A stretch of 64,000 bases of DNA, taken from positions 16,091,865 to 16,155,864 of the forward strand of contig NC_041005.1 in the NCBI RefSeq assembly GCF_004193775.1. The letters run 5' to 3'. The translations under genes and the position numbers were made by a program. Under the pieces are notes generated by a model that saw only the letters and a list, made by a program, of their open reading frames with translations, did no database searches and was not told where the DNA came from. This document shows, in pieces, positions 38,154 to 47,351 of the stretch. Position 1 is the first letter of the stretch; every line of letters begins with the position of its first letter. The DNA is from Glycine soja. Lineage: Eukaryota > Streptophyta > Magnoliopsida > Fabales > Fabaceae.

Positions 38154-38379
38154 TCTTAGCAGCATCACGATAGTTAGTTAGATTAGTTAGTTAGCTGGTT
38201 TGTTAGGTTAGTTAAGACTTCTGTTGTAACTACCTATCAAGCTTCTCCAAGAAGCTTTTCATCCCCTTGTATATATATATACTTCTGCTACCATTCAATA
38301 AAGCTTGAGATGTAGTTTTGATCATCTTAAACATTTTCATTTCACGTTTTCTGCTACATGGCCAAATACATCTTTGATA
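38154..38379 (+). repeat. 3' LTR of the copia element
   Basis: 226 bp; four substitutions and a 2-bp TA indel against the 5' LTR. Directly followed by the AAAGA duplication. Confidence 0.95.
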
Positions 38380-40361
38380 AAAGATGTCACATTTTTTTCC
38401 TTTAATATTATTGTTGGTAATATTTAATTGTTATGGTTGAAGATCGTTTTTGTGATTTTTTTAATACAAGAGTTAAAAAAAGGATGTGATTTATATTAAA
38501 AATATGAAAAAAATAGTTGTGGGAAGTTGTTAAATTAATTCTTAAAATGATTTTCTGGCTAACAAAAATTTTAAGCTGCTATCGTCTTGTTGTTATCTCG
38601 TGTGTGGAGGAAAGTGCTAAAGTTTTTCATATAATATATATATTTTTTACATTTTTATTAGTATATAATTGAAATATATATTATATTGAAAAAATTTAAT
38701 CTATAGTATTCCCGGGTAGAATTATGTATTGTTAGTCCGTGTGTCCGTGATATGTTTTTCGTAAACAAGCACGCACCCTTTTGTTTTGTTGCTCTATTTT
38801 GGGCGAAATTAATTTTTTTGTAATTTCTCATTTTTAGAAAATTCTATCTACTATCAATGTCGTTCAGTTCTGAGCTTTATTAAATTGCTATGCATCACAT
38901 GTTGAATCCGTCATGGTTACTTGAACACTTGTACAGTGGTGCCCGACAGTAGCCTCTAGCATTGATGATGGTGCTCTTTGAATGAACAATTTCTGATTTA
39001 TTTATTTATTTATTGTCCTCAATTGGAAAAGCAGAGGAAGACTTGGATGTTTTTGAGAATGATGGGTTTGCTGTTGATGATGCCGAAGATGATGAAGAGG
39101 AAGAAGGAGGAAATACAAAACAAGCACAAAACAAGAAAAAAAAAAGAGGTTATTATACATTCCTACCCTGTTATGCATTTTCATACATCTGCATTGTTTA
39201 TTCATCACTGTGTGCTTTTGCTACTCATTTTCAGGAAATCATTGAAAAACATTGTTCTTGACGATGAGGATCTTGAGTTAATTCGTGAGAACAAGAGCTT
39301 CAATCAAGAAACATTGGTTAGCTTCTACCTCTATTCTATAAATAGTCCTTCTGTGTGTGTGTTTCTAAACATTAGAGAGACTGGTTTTTGTCATTTACCA
39401 TGCTTCTTTCTTTCATCTTCATTCATTTTTTCTAGATTGATGGAAAATTCAAGAAGCTTAGAAAGGCTGGTGTAGACTCTGAGCTGATGGAATACTCTTC
39501 CGATGACAGAGGTGATCTGTATCTGCCTATGGTTTTATCATCTTCATTTTCTCTTTCTATTGCTTATTAAAATTTCCTATGATAGCTTGCAGTGTGATCT
39601 GATGATCATCATCTTGTAGTCTGGAACAATAATGTTTGATCCACATTGTGTTTGGAACAATAATGCCTGATACATGTGTTTTCATTCTGGTTTCTTGGCA
39701 TGCTATTGTTTGTAAATTGATTAAAAAATTCTTGATTTCCAGTATCACTCTTTGATGATATTGCTGAAGATCAGACTAACGATGATGTAGAGGATGACAT
39801 GGCAGATTTTATAGTGGATGATGAAGATGTCATCTACGGGATGGGAGATTCTCTCAGTTATTTCCATATACTCAGTTTTTTTTAGTGGCCCACTATTCTT
39901 ATGTCATAACCTATGACAGATAAGTTATTACCTCTTTAATATGTGATTTTGTTGTCAACTTTGCCTATAGACAAAAAACTTAAAGCCAGGAAACATTCGC
40001 CTGCATTTTCGAAAGGCAAACATAGTTTTGGCAAGGAAGGTCAGCTGGAAAACCACATTGGGATAGTTCAAATTCAGGCTACTAAGTCTGATGATCCTAA
40101 CAAGTATAAATCATTCATCCCTACTGACATGCACATAGCTGGAGAGGATAACTGTGTAAATGATACAGACATACCTGAGAGGATGCAGGTGATGATCTCA
40201 AAATGTTTGTTGATTACCAATATATTGATGTAAATGAAAAGATTTTGACTTAACTTATAATCTGCCACAAAGTTTCACAGATAATTCAGGACATTGTAGG
40301 ATCTACAATCGTCAGAATGAGTATAGAAGAAGAAAGTTCCTGGATACTATGTCAACTAGCA

Positions 40362-42780
40362 ACAACAACAACAACAACAACGCCTTATCCCACTAGGTGG
40401 GGTCGGCTACATGGATCAACTTTCGCCATAATGTTCTATCAAGTACCATACTTCTATCCAGACCATTAATTTCGAGATCCTTTTTTATAACCTCTCTTAT
40501 AGTCTTTTTGGGTCTTCCTCTGCCTCGAATTGTTTGTCTTCTCTCCATCTGGTCTACTCTCCTCACTACAGAGTCTACCGGTCTTCTCTCTACATGCCCA
40601 AACCACCTAAGTCTATTTTCCACCATCTTCTCTACAATAGGCGCTACTCCAACCCTCTCTCTAATAGCTTCGTTTCTAATTTTATCCTGTCGGGTCTTAC
40701 CACACATCCACCGCAACATCCTCATCTCCGCTACACCTACTTTATTCTCATGTTGGCTCTTGACCGCCCAACATTCTGTTCCGTACAAAATCGCCGGTCT
40801 TACCGCAGTCCGATAAAACTTTCCCTTTAGCTTGATCGGTACCTTTGCATCACATAACACCCCCGATGCTTTTCTCCATTTCATCCATCCTGCTTGAATG
40901 CGATGATTCACATCCCCTTCAATTTCCCCATCATCCTGTATTACAGACCCAAGATATTTAAACCGTGTGACTTGAGGGATAATATGGTCTCCTATTTTCA
41001 CCTCTGAGTTAGAAACCCTCCTTCTTTTGTTGAACTTACATTCCATATACTCCGATTTGCTTCTGCTTAGGCGAAAGCCATGTGTTTCTAGAGCTCGTCT
41101 CCAAGTTTCCAACCTCTCATTCAACTCCTCCCTCGACTCTCCAAGGAGGACTATGTCATCTGCAAAGAGCATGCATCTCGGCGCTATCTCTTGGATTTGT
41201 TCCGTGAGGACATCCAGAATTAAGGTAAAAAGGTAGGGGCTAAGGGTTGACCCTTGATGTAAACCAATTGTGATGGGAAAATCGTCTGACTCTCCACCCT
41301 GTGTCCTAACACTAGTCGATACCCTATCATACATATCTTGGATAGCTCGAATATATGCAACCCTAACCCCTTTCTTCTCTAGAGCTTTCCACAAAATCTC
41401 TCTAGGCACTCTATCATACGCTTTCTCCAAGTCAATAAAAATCAAGTGCAAGTCTTGTTGGGCCATGCGATATTGCTCCATCACCCGCCGTAATAAATAA
41501 ATCGCTTCCATGGTCGACCTTCCTGGCATGAAACCAAATTGATTCTCAGTAACTTGAGTCTCCTTTCTTAATCTCCGTTCAATCACTCTTTCCCATAATT
41601 TCATGGTATGACTCATGAGCTTGATTCCCCTATAATTTGCACAATTTTGTATATCCCCCTTGTTCTTATAGATTGGCACTAACGTGCTTCTCCTCCATTC
41701 CTCCGGCATACGTTTTGACCTCATAATTTCGTTAAAGAGTTCGGTAAGCCACTCAAGACCTCTATCTCCAAGAGTTTTCCACACTTCAATAGGTATGTTG
41801 TCTGGCCCCACCGCCTTACCATTACTCATTCTTTTCAACGCTTCCTTTACTTCCTGTTTCTGAATCCGACGATAGTACTTATAGTTCCGGTCCTCTTCTC
41901 TTGTGTCTAGACTGCTAGAGTCATATCCATATCCCTCATTAAATAAGTTGTGGAAATACGCCTTCCACCTTTCCTTGATATCTTTTTCATGCACTAAGAC
42001 TTTGCCTTCTTCATCCTTAACACACTTTACTTGATCCAAATCTCTAGTCTTCCTCTCTCTACCCTTAGCAAGCCTATATATAGATCTTTCTCCGTCCCTG
42101 GTTCCTAGAGCTTGGTATAGTCCGTCAAAAGCTTGGGCTCTTGCCTCACTCACCGCCTTTTTGGTTTCATTTCTAGCTATCTTATACTTATCCCAAGTTT
42201 CAGAATTTCTACACCTAGACCACTCCTTGAAACACTCCTTTTTTACTCTAACTTTGCTCTGAACATTTTCATTCCACCACCACGATTCTTTACCCCTAGG
42301 TCCAAAACCTCTAGATTCACCCAACGTCTCTTTAGCCACTTTAATAATCTCTTGGGACATCTTGTTCCACATATCATTTGCACTTCCTTGTGATTGTCCA
42401 CACCAACCCTCCCATATCTTTTGTTGGAAGATTCCTTGTTTCTCACCCTTCAAGTGCCACCATTTGATCCTTGGTGCTACCAGAGGACCTCTTCTCTTTG
42501 CCCTATCTCTAATTCTTACATCCATAACCAAAACTCTATGTTGGGTAGTCAAGCTCTCTCCCGGGATAACTTTACAGTTCAAGCAATACTTCCTATCAGA
42601 CTTCCTGATAAGGAAGAAATCTATCTGAGAACATGTCCCTCCACTTTTGTAAGTGATAAGATGTTCCTCTCTTTTCTTAAACCATGTATTGGCTATAGAA
42701 AGATCCAAAGCCTCCGAAAACTCCAAGATGGATTTACCCTCCCCATTCATCTCCCCTAGCCTCAAAACCCCCATGCAGAC
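40362..42780 (-). mobile_element. 5'-truncated RTE-type LINE inserted in an SPT6 exon
   Basis: On the minus strand the element ends in a (TTG)n tail (plus-strand CAA repeats at 40362-40381), preceded by a conserved 3' end (plus strand CCCACTAGGTGGGGTCGGC). A short tandem-repeat tail rather than poly(A) is a known RTE-clade trait. Flanking copies of ATACTATGTCAACTAGCA at 40344-40361 and 42852-42869 form a perfect 18-bp target duplication. Without the insert the SPT6 exon reads through in frame. The 5' end is truncated inside the endonuclease domain and carries an inverted copy of host exon (see 42781-42921). Confidence 0.9.
40393..42774 (-). CDS. LINE ORF2 remnant: endonuclease C-terminus plus reverse transcriptase, 793 codons open
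   Basis: The frame is open from 42774 to the stop at 40393. It starts within the C-terminal part of an apurinic-type endonuclease (TYKSGGTCSQIDFFLIRK, with the conserved S-Q-I-D; then TQHRVLVMDV). A linker and a full reverse transcriptase follow: KAVGPDNIPIEVWK, VPIYKNKGDIQNCANYRGI, LIFIDLEKAYDRVPRE, GLHQGSTLSPYLF and the catalytic FADDIVLL. A Lys/Arg-rich C-terminus ends in RWFGHVERRP-type sequence. Such enzymes nick the target and copy element RNA in place. The N-terminal endonuclease half is missing, so the ATG is incidental and the product would not be a complete ORF2. Lack of stops over ~2.4 kb suggests a fairly recent insertion. Confidence 0.85.
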   Translation of the reverse strand: MGVLRLGEMNGEGKSILEFSEALDLSIANTWFKKREEHLITYKSGGTCSQIDFFLIRKSDRKYCLNCKVIPGESLTTQHRVLVMDVRIRDRAKRRGPLVAPRIKWWHLKGEKQGIFQQKIWEGWCGQSQGSANDMWNKMSQEIIKVAKETLGESRGFGPRGKESWWWNENVQSKVRVKKECFKEWSRCRNSETWDKYKIARNETKKAVSEARAQAFDGLYQALGTRDGERSIYRLAKGRERKTRDLDQVKCVKDEEGKVLVHEKDIKERWKAYFHNLFNEGYGYDSSSLDTREEDRNYKYYRRIQKQEVKEALKRMSNGKAVGPDNIPIEVWKTLGDRGLEWLTELFNEIMRSKRMPEEWRRSTLVPIYKNKGDIQNCANYRGIKLMSHTMKLWERVIERRLRKETQVTENQFGFMPGRSTMEAIYLLRRVMEQYRMAQQDLHLIFIDLEKAYDRVPREILWKALEKKGVRVAYIRAIQDMYDRVSTSVRTQGGESDDFPITIGLHQGSTLSPYLFTLILDVLTEQIQEIAPRCMLFADDIVLLGESREELNERLETWRRALETHGFRLSRSKSEYMECKFNKRRRVSNSEVKIGDHIIPQVTRFKYLGSVIQDDGEIEGDVNHRIQAGWMKWRKASGVLCDAKVPIKLKGKFYRTAVRPAILYGTECWAVKSQHENKVGVAEMRMLRWMCGKTRQDKIRNEAIRERVGVAPIVEKMVENRLRWFGHVERRPVDSVVRRVDQMERRQTIRGRGRPKKTIREVIKKDLEINGLDRSMVLDRTLWRKLIHVADPT

Positions 42781-42921
42781 TATCGACTAGTCTGCAGGAT
42801 TTAGCCTCATTGAACAATGGATTTATGTTGGATGCTAGTTGACATAGACACATACTATGTCAACTAGCATCCAACATAAATCCATTGTTCAATGAGGCTA
42901 AATCCTGCAGACTAGTCGATA
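42781..42921. repeat. Perfect 67-bp inverted repeat with 7-bp spacer at the LINE 5' junction
   Basis: The left arm 42781-42847 is the exact reverse complement of 42855-42921; the spacer is ACACATA. The right arm is SPT6 exon sequence in place, including most of the target duplication. The left arm is an extra inverted copy of it, placed between the LINE body and the target duplication. Confidence 0.95.
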
Positions 42922-45900
42922 CAGCAAAAAGGGAAGATATTATTAGTTTCTTGGAATTGCGTCATACAATGAAATATGATGTAAGCATTTATATATTTAA
43001 ATTGCTTTATTGGGTTATGCAATTATTAATATTCCTTTTTAGTTTTTTTTTAAATGTCTTGTCTTTACTTTTTAGATACCATTTATTGCAATGTACCGGA
43101 AGGAACAATGCCTTAGTCTTCTAGAAGATCTGAAACTGGAAGAATCAGAAAACATATTCAATGATATTGAAAGAAATCATATGTTGAAATGGCACCAGGT
43201 AATTTCAAATTTACTATTTTAGGTAGACAGTTAAAATAGCAAATTTAGTGAATGAAGGAATTTAGTACTTTAGAACTTGTTGGAGTTCCTTCATTCTTGG
43301 TGTAGATCAAGAATTGGATAAAAAGTGGTTGCTTCTTCAAAAGCGAAAGAGCTTGCTTATGAATCCAGTTTTCATAAGCAGATATTTGATTCAATCACCA
43401 ATATGCTCAAGAAGGCTGAAACCGAGAGTGAGATTGATGATATTGATAGGAAGTTTAATTTGCATTTTCCACCAGCTGAGGAGTTTTTTGATAGTGGTTT
43501 TAAAAGGCCTCTGACAAAATCATAGTACTGCAATTGCAATAAGGCAGGGCTGTGGTCACTTGCAAACAAATTTGGCAATCCTGAGAAATTTGGTTCTTTA
43601 GTTACTCTTGAGAAAGTGGTAATTTCTTTTTGTTTACATCTGCTCGAATGTTTTCTTAATTTCATTTGTTTTGGGGTGACAATTGACTGGAGAGGTCCTT
43701 GGACTCTAGGGAAAAAGCAGTGAAGAAGATCCGCAGGAATCTCCAGAGGAGATAGCATCAATGTACAAGTGTGAAACCTTTCAAACTACAGAAGCTGTAC
43801 TTAAAGGGGCTAGGCACATGTTATCATGTTGAATTCATCAACATAACTTTAAAGTCTATTAGTAATCATAGCTTACAAATCTATAATTTTATTTTTCAGG
43901 CTGCAGTGATGTTAAGCAGTGAGATTCCTTTCAGGAAATATGTGAGCACCATATTTATGGATAAGGCATTAGTTTCAACTAGCCCTACAATAAAAGGAAA
44001 TACAACAGTAGATTCCTTTCATGAATTTGCTGGTGTTAAGTGGCTGTGGGACAAACCTCTCTCGAAGTTTTTGGATTCCCAGGCTATTCATTCAGAAGGC
44101 TGAAGAAGAGAAGCTTCTTCAAGTTAAAACAGAGTTACCTGGTCATATCATAAATGAATTGATAATGACTTGTAATGATACCTATCTAAAAGATAGTGAA
44201 GGAATATCTACTAGGCTTTGGAATGAACAGCATAAATTAATCATGCCAGATGCCATTTCAAATTTCCTTTTTCCTTATATGGAGAAGGAAGCTCGGGAAT
44301 TGTTAAATGCTAAGGCTAAAAACTGGTTATTAATGAAGTATGCAATGCAAGTGTGGAACAGAGTCTCTGTGGCACCATATTTGAAAAATGCACAGAAGAA
44401 AAGAGTCATGGCTTGTTGTGGGGGAAATGGAAAGCCAGGTACCACATTTGTCGTGTTGGATTCTGAGGAAAATTGGTTGATGTGATGCACACTCGTTCAC
44501 TTACACTACGATCTCCAAATATCATTGACCAGCAGAGCAGGGAAAACGATCAACAGTGTGTCCTAATGTTTGTAACAACTTATCATCCAAATGTTATTGT
44601 ACTGGGAGCAGATAATGCATTCTGTTTAAGGTTGAGGAAGGAGATTAATGAGGTAAGCTAAGTCCTATGGCATACTTGGCTTTCTTGATGGCTTAGTTAT
44701 TCAATTTATGTGATTTTTAACCCCTTGTTCCCTTAAAGAGTGATCAAATGCATTTTTGATGGAAGAAAGAAACTGTTATTGCATCCTTGAGTGAGTGCAT
44801 TTCAATTAGAGAAAACAATACTTATGTTGGGTACAAATGAGACATCAAAGCACAGAGATGCTTGACTGTTTTGTCTAATGATGAAACTAAAACAAAATAT
44901 TTAACTAAAATATATGATCCTTTTCTAAGAAGGGTTAGGTTGCATGCAGATGCAAATGCTGCAGGATGCTATTTTGTGTTTTCTTGTGGCTTTGGAGGGA
45001 AACAAAGCATGGACTAAAACCAGGTTAATTACATAGTATGAGATGAAATATTTAGAAAAGAGCCCTGTGGCACCAAGTCAGAAACACTTCTTTTTACTGT
45101 ACAATTTGCTTTGTAATATGAAAAATATGTATATATTATTTACTTTCAATCAAGGAAACATTTATTATTTTTAAAAGGATGTTTTGCAATAAGGATTGCA
45201 TTAGTATGAAAGTGTAGATTGGTGCCTTGAATTTTTTCTTTAGGTTTTAACTATCATCATTAACTGCAGTTCCTGTATTTCAAGTTTTCAACATAGTCTC
45301 TGCATTTTGCAATCACAGCTTAGAGTTTATTAATTTTCCTTTGTATTGGAGTTTCATTAATATCATTCTAACAGCCAGTTATTTTGTTGATAACTGATGC
45401 AAATGCTGTTTGTTTTTTATCCTACTGTTATGGTGTTATCGGTACATGACAACTGCTTTCTTAGCTTCTTTAATACATGGTTTGGTTCTTTTCTTTTGTT
45501 AATAGACACCATGATGAATTCAATGAATTATTTCAACTGTCAGATTATTTCAATGATGTCCGAGCACAATCTTCAAAACTTTAGTCAAGAAATGGAAGGA
45601 CAACCACCAGTTGTGTTAGGGGATGAAGGCTTGCCTCGTCTTTATGAAGATTCAGAAATTTCCGAGAGCCAGCTTCCCAGACAACATGGTAATCCACGGG
45701 ATTATTGCATTCATTTCTGTTCTGTCTTCTCCCTTTTCTTTCCCAACATTTAATATACTTTTTCCTCTGTTTCTGAAAATTTGTAGGCATTGTCAAGAGA
45801 GCTGTGGCTCTTGGACGTTACCTTCTAAACCCACTGGCTATGGTGGCAACATTATGTGAAATGAAAAATGAGATTGTGTCATGGAAGTTGAACCCCCCTG

Positions 45901-47214
45901 GAGAAATTTCTAACAAGTGATGAGAAGTTAGAGATAATTGAATGGGCCATGACAGATGTTACAAACCAAGTAGGCATAGACATAAATTTGGCCATAAGAC
46001 ATGACTGGCTGCTGGCTCCTTTGCAGTTTGTTTCTGGTCTTGGACCGAAGAAATCTGGTATGTTTCGTAGATAATTATTTGGGGGTACTGATGTGAGAAA
46101 TAGAAGGGATTTGGCTAAATTTGAGCTAAATAAAGAGAAGGTTTTCTGCAATGCTGTTGGCTTTTTACAGGTTTCTTGTGATGATGAAAACTTTGCTGAC
46201 AGTGTTGGCAATACTCTTGATCATACAAGAATTCATCCAGAATCGGATAATCTTTCTGAGGAATTAGCAATAGCTGTTTACAGGAAACATGTTCTGGATA
46301 CAGAAGCTAATGTTACCGGAGTGAATGCAATTGAATGCATTCAAAATGATCCAAACCTGCTTGAGGATTTTGATTTAAATGAATATACTGATAGAATGGA
46401 AATAGATAAAGGTAAATACAAATATTAGGAAAGACAAATATTAGGAAAGGATCCTGAGAGAATCCTTGTCCTGCCGCACTTGATATCTTTCTAATCTTTG
46501 TACAGTACATTATGGTACATAAATAATATGATTCCTATTGGTGAGAAAGCTAAAACTCAAATAATTTTAATAAAGAGCAAATGTTAGAGAGTTTTGAAAT
46601 TAGTATAAATTGAAACTGATATATTTGGTTTCGTGTTCCTTTTCTAAACAATAACTGTTCTCTTTTATTTTATAGGTTTTGAGCTAATGAATGAATAAAT
46701 AAATAAATAAATTTTTTTTTTGAGAGCAGACATTTGTGATTAGCAAAATGCGAAAACTGACAAAGGAAGGACTGCAACAGACAGACAAAAGGGTTGCTGT
46801 ATGAGACTTGACATAATTTTAGAATTTAGTGTTACTCTATTGTTTCCATTATCCAGTCTCTGATTCATGGTGAGAATTAATGGATTTAAGATTAATCATC
46901 TTTCATGCATTCTGTATCAAGAGCATTGGGTTAGTCATTTACACTAATTGGATTAATTATATACTCCATGTAAAAGTAGCAAAAGATTGATGGCTTACAT
47001 GGTCAATAAGTAAATTCAAATTTAATATACATCAATCTGTTAGTATAAATTGTTTTAAAGGAAAAGGCCACCTGGTATCGTATCAGAAAATGACTTTCTA
47101 AGATAATAAATCTTCATTGTTATGTTGCTAGACCTTCCTTGAGTAATAATATTTGTATTGTCCATTGACATTGTTGTTGACTTAAGCTATATCAAGGATG
47201 ATTTTGAAGGCATA

Positions 47215-47344
47215 TGTTAGTGTTTCTTAAGCTTGATATATGTAGCAATACATGCTATTGATGCCTACATTTGAGGCTAATTCCAAGTATACTCTGCCAC
47301 AGATTCTGATAGAAATAATACAGCTAATAAAACAAATTCTAACA
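47215..47344 (-). repeat. Candidate 3' LTR of the truncated copia (130 bp)
   Basis: Plus strand starts TGTTAGTG and ends ATTCTAACA, so both ends carry the inverted TGTTAG/CTAACA terminus. The left limit is inferred from that symmetry alone. Confidence 0.55.
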
Positions 47345-47351
47345 CTCCCCC

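Larger units (their letters stand above)
33513..38379 (+). mobile_element. Ty1/copia retrotransposon, 4867 bp, with AAAGA target duplication
   Basis: LTRs at 33513-33736 (224 bp) and 38154-38379 (226 bp) begin TCTTAGCAGC and end CTTTGATA. The flanks are AAAGA at 33508-33512 and 38380-38384. The LTRs differ by four substitutions and one 2-bp indel, so this is the youngest datable LTR insertion here. The primer site TGGTATCAAAGC at 33737 is initiator-Met-tRNA type with one change. The purine tract GCGGGGGAC precedes the 3' LTR. It lies in an intron of the SPT6-like gene in the same orientation. Size and short LTRs fit small copia lineages such as Ale or Ivana; I cannot choose. Confidence 0.95.
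33079..46700 (+). pseudogene. SPT6L: SPT6-family transcription elongation factor gene, disrupted
   Basis: Exons match the SPT6 family in order. Acidic N-terminal exons: 33079-33127, 33252-33322, 33413-33461, 39035-39148 (DVFENDGFAVDDAEDD), 39235-39316 (NIVLDDEDLELIRENKSF), 39436-39511, 39743-39856 (DMADFIVDDEDVIYGMGD), 39971-40188 (ends DIPERMQ). Core: 40281-40361 plus 42870-42980 (EEESSWILCQLA / SNINPLFNEAKSCRLVD), 43076-43198, 43306-43618, 43709-43820, 43901-44652 (RVMACCGGNGKPGTTFVVLD), 45510-45688, 45785-46060 (GIVKRAVALGRYLLNPLAM), 46082-46415. SPT6 is a nuclear histone chaperone that travels with RNA polymerase II. Lesions: a likely 1-bp loss in the A run of exon 2, a frameshift near 43350, a stop at 43523, frameshifts near 44070 and 44475, and an extra C near 45895. 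A LINE sits in an exon. The SH2 and C-terminal parts are absent. I cannot say which plant SPT6 paralogue it is. Confidence 0.85.

Noticed and set aside
40397..42759. Several plus-strand frames of 60-140 codons
   Set aside because: Antisense shadows of the LINE reverse transcriptase frame.
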